This document shows, in pieces, positions 12,779-25,000 of a stretch of DNA of 64,000 nt. A program made the translations under genes and the position numbers. The stretch spans positions 3,625,001 to 3,689,000 of the forward strand of contig SMMW01000056.1 of the NCBI GenBank assembly GCA_004794655.1. The letters are read 5' to 3'. The DNA is from Marisa cornuarietis (Eukaryota; Mollusca; Gastropoda; Architaenioglossa; Ampullariidae). The notes under the pieces are model-generated. The model did not search any database, had not been told where the DNA came from, and saw nothing but the letters and a program-made list of their open reading frames with translations. Each line of letters starts with the position of its first letter. Positions within the stretch are counted from its first letter, which is position 1.

Positions 12779-13787
12779 GATTAGTGTTCTGGAATTTCCT
12801 CAAGTGGAGAAGCTTTGTTAAACTGATACTTTTTAATGCCTTTTTGGTACTTTTGTAGCGTTCTTCAACAGTGTATTTATGCAGGCAGTCTTCCTTTTTA
12901 AACGGTGTCTTTATCCACGCAGTCTCTGGAACTATTGGCGATCTTGATGAGCAGTTAAAAATAGTTTTTGCCAGAAAATGCAAAGAAACATAGGCCTAAG
13001 CCTCGGTTTGAAAACAATAAAGTAAACTAGTAGAGTGTCCTTTTCAAGTTATTTTCATGGGCAACTCCTAATTAAGGTGACAATATCCTTGGGCACAGTG
13101 GCAACAACGATGAAATAACGCGTGTGAACAACTCTTTTCCACGGGGTGAATAAAACCTGAAAGTCTTATTCAGATCGTATAAATTACTGGTCATGCAGCA
13201 TATCCACTTCTAATCGTGAAGTGTGTTTCCATAAAAAAAAATCTGTCATTCACCTATCTTTATTCCGGAAACAGTTTTCTTCTACAAAGATAATTTACAG
13301 GTAATTTATGTTTTACCGATAAGGAACTGCTTCCGATGACACGAAGAATCGTAATCTTAGAGGAAGATGTGTCACTTTATCCTTTTTCGGAATACAGTCA
13401 ACTGTTAGGACCTAAGACATGCAAAAGTCGCTCTGCCGATGTAAGGTCTATTTTTGGTAGACTATGGCTTTCCGTGCGAAGGGAGGTAACATGTTGGATT
13501 TTCTGTCAGGAGTGGGAGTAGTCGGTAATGGATGAGAAAGGAAATTAATTACAAAAGGAAAGTTAAAATGCAAATACGACATACAAACAGTATCTTTAAG
13601 AAATTATTAACAGCAGTTTTAAAAGAATGATGCTTGAAAATGATTCGCTCATAACTGAAATCTCTCATTCAAATTTCTTTGTGATCATTATCGGGCCTAG
13701 AATTAGGCTGTTTTGATTTAATAACAAGAGCAATTACCAGTACTAGATCAGTTTTCTGTTTTGTCGACCAAAGAAACGACAGCCACA
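12779..13787. promoter_or_regulatory. Bidirectional promoter region of the caspase pair
   Basis: The two caspase start codons diverge from this 1,009-bp interval, which must hold both 5' UTRs and both promoters unless upstream non-coding exons exist. It contains no convincing coding frame. No canonical TATA box was assigned. Shared regulation of the two genes is an inference from the arrangement. Confidence 0.5.
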
Positions 13788-16455
13788 ATGAGTGACAGCC
13801 ATGAAATCTTAGGGACAAAGAAGTCTCATGATGGTAATGGAAAAATTAATGTTTTATGTTTTATACATTTTCCCCATATGTGTGCATGCATGACTGCACA
13901 GTTGTTCTATCACCCTGTAGGATTGGTAACAAAGAAAACGTTTAAGTCCTTATACATTATCCTTATACAAATTTATTACAAATGCCCAAATAACGAACGT
14001 CTTATGTTTTCGTCTTGGAAAATGGTTGCTTTCTAACACGAAGAGTTTCTCTTTATTTTCAGAATCGGATATTCTATCCATTACAGGGGCTTTCAGGAGT
14101 GTGTTGTAAGAATATTTATAATTCTTTTGGCAAGTCATGATTAGTGTTAATAAAAGGGGGAAACGGTTTCACAGAAAAAATAAGAAAGAACAAATCTTGC
14201 ACTCAGTCAACTCAATCAGATTTTAGATCTTACATGAAAATAATAATATTGTATATTATGCATGTGAAGTCCATTTCAAGAATTCTGTTTGTACATGCAA
14301 GTAATTATTTGTTAGAATAATGCTGTATCCTGATCAGTCTACACACCAGATACTAAAAATAAATAAATTTATATTTGTTTCCTAAAGATTTTATTTGTTC
14401 AGAATGTAAGGAAATAGGGCTAATCACATTGCTTAAGTATTATGACTTGTATTATCATTTTTGCATGTATTTGTTAGGAAATCACTGTCTTCATCAGGAG
14501 AGGAACAGCAGGCTTCGTATTCTGATTATGATGAGTCTGAAGAATATAAGTTTGATCACAAACACAGAGGGCTTGCCCTTGTCATCGTCAATGAAAAGTT
14601 CCGTGGACATGCTGCCCGAGAAGGCAGTCAGATTGATGCTAGCAGATTATCTCATACATTTTGCTTATTGGGTTTTGAGGTGCGACTGGTCAAAGACTGC
14701 ACCTTGGAAGAGTTAAGGGGCCTTTTAAAAGGAAGTAAGTAGAAGTGGACGTAGAACACATATGATTTTATTACTTACATGAGCCTTATGTTAACTTAAG
14801 CTTTATGTGGCTTTTAGTCTGCTAATTAATAAATTGAAATTGAAACCTGTACATTTTGCTTTTTGTTTAATGTTCTTCCATAATGACTACAGAGTATAAG
14901 GAGATTGGTTATTGTCTTTATGATATCAAGCTCTATAAGGCCTTTGCCTACTTAAAATACGAAGAATATAACTGAAATGTATTTGTGTGTTTGTGTGTGT
15001 CTGTAGTTGCTGAAGAGGATCATTCTGATGCAGACTGCTTTGTGCTAGCTATATCAAGTCATGGCGATGAAATCATTCAAAAGTTGCCAACAGATGAAAA
15101 CCAGGTTCGCCAAGACGTTGTTTTTTGCACAGATTTCTTCTTGCCAACACGAGATCTTGTGTTTGCATTCTCAGATAGTAAGTGCCCAACACTGATTGGA
15201 AAACCTCGTCTGTTCTTTATACAGGTACTGCTTAAATCTTTTTTTTATGATGATGATGGTTTATTTAAAGATAATTGGAGCATGTTTGAAAAAGAACTGC
15301 TTGAAGAATATTTTTATTATTTAGTTTAGGGTAATTGGAACTTGCTTGTTAAAATGCATTTTAGCCCAGCTAAATGAACTAACTTGGGTCTTGTGTAAAC
15401 TTCTTGCTCATTATGGTGTCATTGCAAAAATCCACAATGAAGAATATCGTATTAAAATCTTAGAAATAAGTGACACAATTTGTGAGAAAATCATACACAG
15501 TATGCATTTAGAAAAGATCTCATCAAGGGGTGTATTACAGGCATGCAGAGGATCAAAACTAGACCCTGGTCAAGACATGGAGGTATTTCAACCCACCCTT
15601 GATGAAGTTGATGGTTTCCCTAACGCCAAGGTCAAAGTATCCCCAGCTCCTCTTTTCAAGGACTGTCTGGTCATGTATGCAACACCTCCAGGTAGATATC
15701 TATCAATGCTGTATAGTGTTGTTTGTTAGTGCTTTATGCTGTGCCAGCAGCTAAGGCTATATAATGACAAGAAAAGGTTGTGACACATTCAAAGGTGCTA
15801 TATGTTTTTGAAACTAGAGTGAACACAGAAAATTTAAACGAAGATATCTGGCATAGCTGCTAAAGTTCTAAACAAACATTCCCAAGATGGTTAATATGTT
15901 TCTTAAATTATTGCATTAGTTGAATACTAACAAAATGATTAAAATGTGTTTCATAGCATTTTTTAACTACACATCCCATTATCAGTTGTAGATTAACAAT
16001 CTTAATCATTTTGCTTTTGCTGTCTTCCAGACTAACAGTTAATCTAAATGGTAATTTAATTAAAGCTATGTAAAGATGAGCCTAGGGTGTCTGATATTTT
16101 CTAATAACATTATACCTGTGTGATGTGTGGACTAATGTGGGTTTCATTTGCAAAGAAATATGTGTTCATATGTAACATATTTTTTTAAGGCTATTTTGCA
16201 TTTCGTCGACCCAAGGATGGTTCATGGTTTATTCAAGCCCTTTGCTCAGTCTTGGAAAAGTGTGATGGTACCAAAACCATCTTGCAACTCTTGACACGTG
16301 TGACACAAATGGTGACCCAGGAATTCATGTCTCACACTCCCCTGAACTATGAGACAGACCGCAAGAAACAGACACCATGCCTATACTCCATGCTGACTAA
16401 GGACTTATTACTGAAAGCAGCTAATCAACCAGGACAGATTTTAGTCTGGTCCTAG
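13788..16455 (+). CDS. Caspase B, caspase-3/7/8-like cysteine protease
   Basis: This aspartate-specific protease is a paralogue of caspase A. Six exons join in frame: 13788-13833, 14063-14105, 14478-14734, 15007-15224, 15541-15691 and 16190-16455 (TAG). They give 981 nt, or 326 residues. Phases are 1,2,1,0,1, the same as caspase A. The N-terminal stretch before HRGLALVIVNEKF is short (about 60 residues) and Ser/Asp/Glu-rich, with no death-fold domain seen. The catalytic His is in ISSHGDE (H134) and the Cys in QACRG (C190). Their spacing is 56 residues, against 42 in caspase A and human caspase-3, so the loop after the His carries an insertion. The linker contains DEVD followed by Gly (209-213), a classical effector-caspase site. 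The small subunit has YFAFRRPKDGSWFIQALC and the conserved RKKQTPCLYSMLTKDL. Confidence 0.87.
15724..15770. repeat. Fragment of dispersed CCAGCAACTAAGGC repeat
   Basis: TGCTGTGCCAGCAGCTAAGG and the following TATA-rich bases match the body of the SINE at 3300-3640 and the copy near 17650. It is an intronic remnant in caspase B intron 5. Confidence 0.5.
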
Positions 16456-17224
16456 TTAAGGAAATGATCCTTGATTTAGAAGAGAGTCAAGTTTTTGTTG
16501 ACTTTCAATGTATTTTAGTCATATTTATGTTCTGTGTTCATGAACATAAGCATTTACTTATTTATTATTTATTCATAGTGAAGAAGATAGTATAGATAAT
16601 GTTATCTATCAACTGTGAATGCAGTGGTTTTATCATAGTTTCTGTTGTGATTTTTTAAACGTATTTTACTGTGGTTTTCAGTAAAATTCACAAGGGTATG
16701 ATGGTGAAATGTATGCTCTCTGCGTTTTGATCTGACTCTTAATTTTTTTTTAATTTTAATTTTAAAAAAGTGTTGACTCAAATCTGTGCAGCAATTAAAA
16801 GACATGAGACTAAGACTGTTTTCCATCTGTCCATAGCTCACAACTCATAAATATATTTAGGAAGACTGATTTGTTCACCACTTCTAGAAATTGGTCATTC
16901 TGCTGGATTTGGGGGTGTATTGTAGACGAACCTTTGGTGCCCTTGCAGTGGTTCCTGTTTAAGGATGGCAGGTGCACTGGCCAACTGCCAAAATCTTCCT
17001 CACTGTTGGCTCTACATGCCACACCCAGGTAATCTGTCTGTCTGACCTGACAGACATTATTTAGGTGGGAGTCTTTCCAGATGAAGTCAATGGCTAAGGC
17101 TGATGTTTTGATGAAGCCAAGGCCTATTGTATGCCTGACTGTGGGTGAGCCATGTCTTAGTTGTGAATTTCAGCAGTTGGCCATCTTAATGAAGGTGAAG
17201 TGATGCCATTCATGGAAATCAGAC
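16456..17224. other. Caspase B 3' UTR and downstream sequence
   Basis: AT-rich directly after the stop codon. The first clear AATAAA motifs on the plus strand are at about 17343 and 17589, so the 3' UTR may run through this interval. An 8-bp-stem hairpin (TGTCTGTC...GACAGACA) sits near 17035. Confidence 0.35.
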
Positions 17225-17365
17225 ATCTTCCCAAGAACTTGAAACCATGTCACTATTTTGAAGAAAGACAAAGACCAGAGAGAAAAAACAGCTACTGACC
17301 CATCAGCCTGCTCTGCTGCCTTGCAAACCCTCAACTGCATGATCAATAAACATTTGATGTGGTGC
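17225..17365 (+). pseudogene. Degenerate LINE reverse-transcriptase remnant
   Basis: The translation shows VTILKKDKD, then PISLLCCLANP after a frame change. This resembles the VPILKKGKD...YRPISLLSC block at the start of many LINE reverse transcriptase domains. Stops and frameshifts interrupt it. Confidence 0.45.
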
Positions 17366-17644
17366 TTTAGTGCATTTTAATCAACCATAATATGTCCCTG
17401 AGCATTTTATGTTATTTTACTCATTATCACAGTTCCTAATGTTCATCATGTTTGTATGACTTCTAAGTATGCAGACTGTCTTTCATTCATGTATACAATG
17501 ATTTAAATAATTTATGCTTAATTCCTTTATTTTGCTTCAAACCTGGCAATATTAGAGTATTGTGGAAACAAAACTTTTAATTTTTGAAAAATAAATTTAT
17601 AACTTGTTAGTGGCAGCTCTCAATTTAGGAAGAAATTCTGGGGA

Positions 17645-17710
17645 TATTAAAGGTTGGTTGGTTGGTTGTGTTTAATGCCGTGCCAGCAACTAAGGCTATA
17701 TCACGGCGAA
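17645..17710. repeat. SINE-body repeat (GGTTG)n + GCCAGCAACTAAGGC
   Basis: GGTTGGTTGGTTG is followed by GTGCCAGCAACTAAGGCTAT and ATCACGGCGA. The same core occurs at about 3490 and 15735. A (GA)n tract follows at 17750. This looks like one family of dispersed element. Confidence 0.5.
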
Positions 17711-18616
17711 AGGGGATATTGAAGACAGCCATTTACTTGAAAATGTCACATGAGAGAGAGAGAGAAAAAAAACTTACATAACAGATTACTCCGTTTAGCA
17801 GTGATCTCACTGAACTTGCATGAGAAACAGATTTAGCAGCACAGTTCGCAAAAGCAAAGAAGGGAGGAGAGAGAAGAAACGGTGGTGAGAAAAGGAGGAG
17901 ACAACCAGCTACTGCCTACTGGAGATTATAAAAGAGGTGACTCTCAAGGGCAGCCTTGGAAAGCTTTGAAGGGGGTTACTGTGTGAAACAAGATGGTCAA
18001 GGATGAAATTAATGTTTTGAAATGTAAACACTGGGATTTTTTCCATGATAGGAGTATCTAATGTGTTCAGTATAAGGAAGCTATATTTTCTTTTTTTATG
18101 TTATCTTGGTCTGGTCTATAACTTTACATTATTTACAAATATTAAGAACGTTATACACTCTTTCTTTACAAAAAAATGCTAGTAAATTTCATGTAATTCA
18201 CTTTTGGAAATGTTGACAACGCTATGTAGTTGATTATGCAAAGGTAATTTGTCTTTGAATTTTGTCTTAAATAGTAATTATTTTCATGTAATGTTCCATT
18301 CACAGATATGTGTTGATGTGCACTTTGACTCTTTCATATGTATCCGCATGGTATTTTATACAGACCATGCTTTTTTATTTAATTTTAAATCTAAAGTTTT
18401 GAATTGATTTCCTGTTATAACTTGTTTTTGGGTTGATTGTTCCTACAGTGACTGTGTGGGTGCTCTACTATCCTTATGTTAGGCGTTTATTATAAGAAAA
18501 AGAGAAAAGTATTATCATTTGGGAAGATATGAACTTACAACCCTGATATAAGCATACACAAAATAATTACCGTCCGTGGTATAAAGAATCATTACACAGC
18601 TGGACACCTGTGAATG
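17711..18616. other. Intergenic AT-rich sequence
   Basis: No gene is recognised. There is a purine-rich run at 17850-17910. The rest is low-complexity AT-rich DNA. Confidence 0.35.
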
Positions 18617-18864
18617 GTTGCCAGCGCTCTTAGGTCGGCGAGCTGACTTCCCGAGGGCTTTCGTCAGCACACGTCATAGGCCCCTCCAAGGAGGGATCTT
18701 CCCGTCCAGGCTCTCGTTGTGGTAATGTTCTTTTTGCGGTTTCTGTAGCAGGGTTGTTTTACAGGGTGGGGTTGCTAACCCCACGCCCAACCCTCCTCCT
18801 TCATCCGGGCTTGGGACCGGCAGGTTACCCGGGGGGTTTCCAGGCGGAGTTGCCAGCGCTCTTA
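18617..18864 (-). mobile_element. LINE 5'-end-only retrocopy with 16-bp target duplications
   Basis: Bases 18633-18848 are the reverse complement of 60923-61138, the 5' UTR plus about the first 45 nt of the LINE reading frame. By eye there is one difference (ATGATG becomes ATGACG on the element strand). It is bounded by perfect direct repeats GTTGCCAGCGCTCTTA at 18617-18632 and 18849-18864. The right boundary coincides with the first base of the 61-kb copy, so the true 5' terminus of the element is defined. There is no poly(A) or LINE 3' sequence. The junction with the target shares a TA with the element. Confidence 0.85.
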
Positions 18865-21389
18865 TCTACCCTTTACACACGGAAATGTCTTTACGGTGCG
18901 CTTATTCTAAGAATTGTTTATGGACAGTTTAAGTGTAGAAAGGAGATGATATATGCAACCAAACTCGGAATTTTAGCATTATCTTTGAAATTAAACCTCC
19001 ATGAACAAATATATCACGAAGTGCACCTGGTAGATGACGGGCTATATAAAATAAAAAATCGGATAGCCGTTTAAATGGATTCTACTCGGGCTTGGTGGTA
19101 ACATGATAAGTGGGTGAGTGGGTGCTGGCTACGGCTGACGGTTTTCCTAGTCTCTTTGTTCTCGACTTCGCCATAGTCTTTTCCTGCGAGATGAGTGATT
19201 AGTAACCTTGGGCAACATAGTAACAATTGATAGCAAGGACGGCAACGGTGTCGAAATAAACATAAGCAATATAAGCGACAGACCGTGGCGCAGATAAATA
19301 AGGTGTTAAATAAAAGATTGATAATAACATCAAGCCTTTCTGAAACGTAACCAGCTCGGTCATACAGTTGCTGGGTGAGTGGTGCGACTGTTGAAGATAT
19401 TCGAGCACCACACTTTTTTGTTTGTTTTGTTTTTCGCTTGTCCTTTTTTTAGGTCCACTTTGAAATACAGTCATACGATGTCTCGCAAGACCAGTGTACG
19501 CGGTTATGTGGCCATCTCAAAGGAATGCTCTCTGACATCGAGAGTGCAGCGTTAGAAATAACACATAAAAAGTCTCTCTTCCATACACAGTCCGTCAGTC
19601 TCCCCCCCCGCCCCCAAAGTGATTGAATTTGTATGCATGAAAATGAGTTTAACGCTGACTTACAGGTGACCCAACCATAAAACTTTCAAAGCAAAATATA
19701 AGTGACGTACGTGCTAAACATTATTCTCGGGCAGTGAAAACTACAGATAAAAAGATAAAGCTGTGATGTGCCTTCTCATAACTAAGTATATGTGTTCAAA
19801 AGTTTATCAAAATAATGAGATTCGGTTAACAAGAAAAAAATACTAGTATGACGAATTTATTTTGCAAAAGATTGTAACACTGCTTAATTAGATTATTCTA
19901 GCAACAATTGATACAATACTGGGGACGCATTCCAGTGTCATTCTCTTTCTATTGTTTTAATAAAAGTCGACTGCCAACTGTTAACATTTCTGTTTCGTTT
20001 AAAAAAAAACCAGCTTGGTATACAGACGATCGACGTACAGTGGACCAGAGAACTTCTGTTAGCAGGAGTCCCTGCTATGAAACATTCAACGTTTTCCTGT
20101 TCTTGAAAAGAAGATGCTCATCCCACGGTGACCAACTTAAGCATCTTATCTGAGCAGTGGCACCAAGACATGTACACATTTATCTCCGCTGAAACCTTGA
20201 TAGAGAACATCCCCTGTGTAACAGCCACTGCTCCAACATTATAGCTCCTGTCCCTTATCTTACTGGTTTTCGAGTAAATGATGTTAATAACAGAAATGCG
20301 TCTTATATTTTAGGCGCCATACAGGCTGTTTCTTTTCTGTAGCATTTTATTTTTTCCGCTGCAAGATAAATGCATGGCTAAACAAATCATCCTTAAATGT
20401 TGGGTTAAATTGAAAAGTTTTCTTTTCACGCTTAAAGAAGTATAAATTCTGTTTAAAGAAATAGCTTTTAAAAAAAACTGCTTCCTTTTCGCCACCAACA
20501 TATATTTGGGTAGAAAGGGATACGGTCTACATACGACGAATAAGCTCCTACTTCGGCGGACACACATTTATAAAGTGCGGGCTTCAGAAACTGGCTTGCT
20601 CTCGCATCAGTAAGTTTGGAAATCCGGTCGACCACTGAATAACTGTTTCACGCAGTACAAACTATTGCATTTATACTGCCGAAGTCGACAATTTGTTTAA
20701 TGGTTTTTTCCCCTCCAGTGTCTGATCTCTATCCGACTAAGAACGAAAGTTTTACATTGACCTTTTAAGGGTCACATGAAGGTTTGTGTCTTTTTTTTTT
20801 TGTTTTAGGGTGAGGCGCGCTAACTATAAAAGATTTCATGCTGTGTGGCCATGGCAAGCGGTTTGCCACAAACGGATGTGTTGGAAATAACAGACTTAGT
20901 TTGTCTGCTGTGTATAATGTTCAAACTTTGTAATTCCTTGTAGCGGCCTTATGCAGTGATTCAGAGGTTTATACCTTGAGACAGCTTGATAGTGAGCTGT
21001 TCGAGTGTATAATCTTCAGACGTTATTTCTTCTTAAATGTGCAGACACGGTCGATGGCACTTTAACAGTGTACTTTTGACACAGCGCCTGTTAAAATGAC
21101 AGTCGAGATCACATCGGCTTGTAAAAGACAAACATTGTAATAAGTCAGGTCGATAGCGGCAGCTAAGCGCCCATGTGAAAATCAGGTGCTTGCACTGCCT
21201 ATAAAAGGCGAAACTCGTCGGTCGTCTGTTGTTGGCATGCACAACCTCCACTGGTTGCATGTCTTCTATACCAGCATCACTAGCGGACCATAGTGAAGGA
21301 GTGAACACAACCCGCGATCAGGTGGTGTGATACTACGGCGAATACCTGTACAGGCGGGGCGGGTGTCATTTGCCGTTGTGTCTATTATT
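18865..21389. other. Intergenic sequence upstream of Rassf
   Basis: No exon is recognised. The open frames (18754-19074, 19199-19474, 19908-20153, 20310-20567, 21033-21308) are short, lack domains and are of the size expected by chance. A C-homopolymer lies at about 19602-19615. Confidence 0.35.
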
Positions 21390-22088
21390 CACGGACTAGA
21401 GGGGACGGTGTGGCCTTAGTAAGTTTGGAACAGGTACTACCCTGTCTACCCGGCATCTTACGACCTTCCCGGTCCACTGCCTTAAAAATTGTCCCTTTCA
21501 CCTTTGACGTGGCGGGACAGAGCGGAATGTGGCGACAGGTTGGAAGCGTGACGCTCGTTCTCCACGCGAGACCGCGCAAGCACTACTGCGCACGCGCAAC
21601 GCTGAAGACGTCACGCGGCGAATTCGAAACTACGGCGACACTGACACTGACACATGGCTCCCCTTGTCGTCTGCAACGGCGCTTAGTTCGGAATGTTTGC
21701 GCCTAAAAGTGCGCGTTCCAAAGAGAGAGTGTGTGTGGCAGCGATCACTGTTTGCGAAACAGATCTTGGAGAATCCTCACAGAAAGTGTCACCAGGATTC
21801 GTTTATTAGTTTCTCACTGCAGTGGGAGGTCATGCTTCGGTAGCAGTGCAGTGTGCTGACGCCACGACGCTTGTTTGATCGAATTCGGCGCGAGTAAAAC
21901 AATCGCTGGCTCCATCAAACTGTTTACACGGGACACACTTTCTTTCTTTCCATCCCTAGACGAAAAACAGTCGGTGATTGATCTTCACACCTGCGCCTGT
22001 TGTCTGTTCGCTTTAGAGATTTCCAGCTGTTACAGTCGGAACACTAGGATGCTGTGCATTTGAACGACATCTCGTCGCCAGTCGAGCA
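21390..22088 (+). promoter_or_regulatory. CpG-rich promoter/5' UTR region of the LIM-form of Rassf
   Basis: GC and CpG content rise sharply just upstream of the first LIM-coding exon, including a GACGTCAC CRE-half-site-like motif near 21607 and several CGCG/GCGC clusters. No TATA box is obvious. Overlapping frames on both strands are consistent with raised GC content, not coding. The transcription start cannot be placed from sequence alone. Confidence 0.5.
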
Positions 22089-25000
22089 ATGAACAGAGAC
22101 TTGTGTGCACTCTGTGGAAAGCCTGTTTACTTTGGTGAGTTTGCATTGCGTTATTGACTATACATACTTTTCTCATGCACCTTGCTTTGAACAGGACTCA
22201 GTGTACATTTTCGGCTATTTTTCATCCATTTACCTTGCAGCGTATCTTCCGAGTCGGGTTGTTTACAGATTTCACCTGTGTTAAAGGTGGAGAAAGTTGA
22301 TGTGTAAAACATATGTGATCTACTTGAATCACTGCACACCATCAACACTTCGTTTATCCCTGGAGTGAGTTTGATTTCACTTTATGCCTCCGCGAGTCGT
22401 GCACTGTGTGTACGTGGCTAGATCGTGGTCATCAGTTCATCATTCTTCAGCTGCTGCAGAAATCCACTGCCAGCACTGTCTGCAGACTCACAGGAGGGAG
22501 GTAGACTACAAAGGAGCGTGCATTTTTTATCGAGTGTGCACGACTGCACGGCTGCATCTTCCTGTTCCGTTGTTGTTTTCGGGTACATTACGCTACCATG
22601 ACAATGATGGCTGCATTTGTGTACACAGTTTTCTTTCGTCTCAGTTTCTTCGTGCTGTAGCCCAATGGCCAGCGTCGAGCGATGTCGTCTTTCTTTTTGC
22701 CTCCCCCTCTCTCGTTTTCTTTCTGTCATTCTTCTCTCTTATCCTGCTTTGCTTGTTGCCCCGATCAGTCATCGTTTGCTTACCTGCATTCAGCGCTCAC
22801 AAAGGATCTCAAGCTCATGTGTCGACTGAACAGCAGGGGGTTAGTAAACACTAATTAACAGTGCGTCTCATCGTACCCGTTGTACAGACCGTGCAGCTGG
22901 TACCCCATGACTGACAGGAAAGTCGGCGGGATCAGAACGACGTGGCTAAATATTTTCCAGTGAGGAAAAGCTATTGTATCCCTTGAAATAATGCAGCTTT
23001 GTGCAAAGATTGTCAGGTAGGTCAGGTAGAATTAAGGAGTTAACATGGCGCACCAAAGATTATTATCTGATCAGATCATCGTCAGCGTAGCGCAGATCCG
23101 TCTCAGTGATTAACAAAAACACGTGTTACAGTTCTCTGTTACTGAATTGTATGGGCAAAGCGCTATGAGTGCATTGTCTTCGCGGATGCACCCATAAAAG
23201 CTATTGAACGAAAATCGTCATTATAACTGTAGCAGGTCATTACTAGGGAGCGGGGTGTGTACATTCTCCAAAGGAAGCTTGTAATAATGATCCTTTTGAG
23301 TATAGGTGAGTCCGGATCTTGTCTTGCATACACAAACCAGTTACGGGATATGTTCCTTGAAATCGATCGCCAGGTCACGTGAAGGTTGAAGACAGGATGC
23401 GCTTTCCCTACCTAGCCTTATTCTCGCCCGACCCAGGGATTGCCTTCAGCGAGTTTATACTTTACACCGGGTGGTAAGAATTCGGACCATCCTACTGCGA
23501 GGTTACACACCTTTTGGGTACTCGAATGTCGCGGGAACGATTGCGTTGCGCTTACTTGCACACTACGCACGGTGCGCACACACGCACGCACGCACACATT
23601 CACACATAATGGAGATTGTGAGTAATGTTGAGGAGAGCCTGAGAAAGACTCTGTACTCGATCAAGCAGTCAGTATTTGGAAGGCTCCTTCATCAAGTGAA
23701 TGTTACCCAACAGTTGTTATCTTACTTTCAAAAAGCATTCGCGGTGATGATAATAATATCTCTTTACCACACCCTTTAGTGACAAAAGAAGTCATCACAA
23801 CTTGATGTCAAAGGATATCTTATTTCATATATGAGACGTAGATATATAAATAAATCTGCATAACAAGTAGTCTTTGAAGATAATAGAAAATCAAGACTAA
23901 TCGGCTAAGAAAACAGGAAAGATCAGGTGAAGCCCGGTACTTTGATGAGATGAAGGACATTTCTGATTGGCTCGCACGAAGTTTGTAGTAGAAAATCTAG
24001 ATACAGACAACACAAAATCTTGCTGAAATCTAGGACTGTTGAGAGGTAATATATGAATTTGCATGAAGACGATATTGTTAGGTACATTTTACATTTCGTT
24101 AAAAGATGGTTATCTAACGGGAGGCCGTGAAGCTTTTAACACGAGGGCAACATTTTTTTTTAAAAACCTGACTCCAGTGTAAACCTCTGATTTCATAATT
24201 AGTTGTTCTCCGGAGCTGTCCTGACCAACAGAGCAATAGCCCTAATTCGTTATCACCCATCTTTCCCAGCACGTTATCATCATTGCCATCATCCGTCCAA
24301 CATCATTGCTGGACGAGAGGCGAGGGAGGCTATGTAAAGAGGGGGAATGACTAGAGGCAACTTTTGGAAATCCAGATGTGTCAAGAGACAGATAACGAGT
24401 GTCGAGATAACGAGATTTTAATTAAATTCTATGCATTTTTAACAACTAGGGATAGAGTTATGTTCTGTTAAACTGCCAGCAACTTTGATCTAAATCTCAT
24501 GCTTGACTTGGGTTGACTTTCAAGGGCAGATGCGGCATTTGACCTGTAGGCTTTGGGACCTTTTTCGGGCATACATTATCGTTCGCCGTGAAATGTAAGG
24601 ATGTTAACAACTACTAAGATCGTAATTGATTGATAATCTCTTTAGTTTTTGGAAGACGCTTTAATTTGTCCCGAATCTGTCCTGCCTGGTTTCTTTTTAA
24701 CAGCCCCCATAAAGGATCAGTTTGTTTCAGAAACACACGAAGTTTATGGCAGAGCAGTATCTGGTGCGAACACACTGCGGGTGCAAGTTTACTTTAGCAA
24801 CTGTGGCGCCACTCCTCGGCAGACAACTCACTGCAGGGTCTTTATCCCTCCCTCTGTCTCACCCCCAACAGTCTCTGGCCCTTCCAGTTTGCCCCATTTC
24901 TCCCCTTTCAGTATAGTTACACGTTGTTTCCTTCATGTAGATTCGACCGAAACTAGCGCAAAGCGTTCTTGGCAAATACCGACAAGTACGAATAAAAGGG

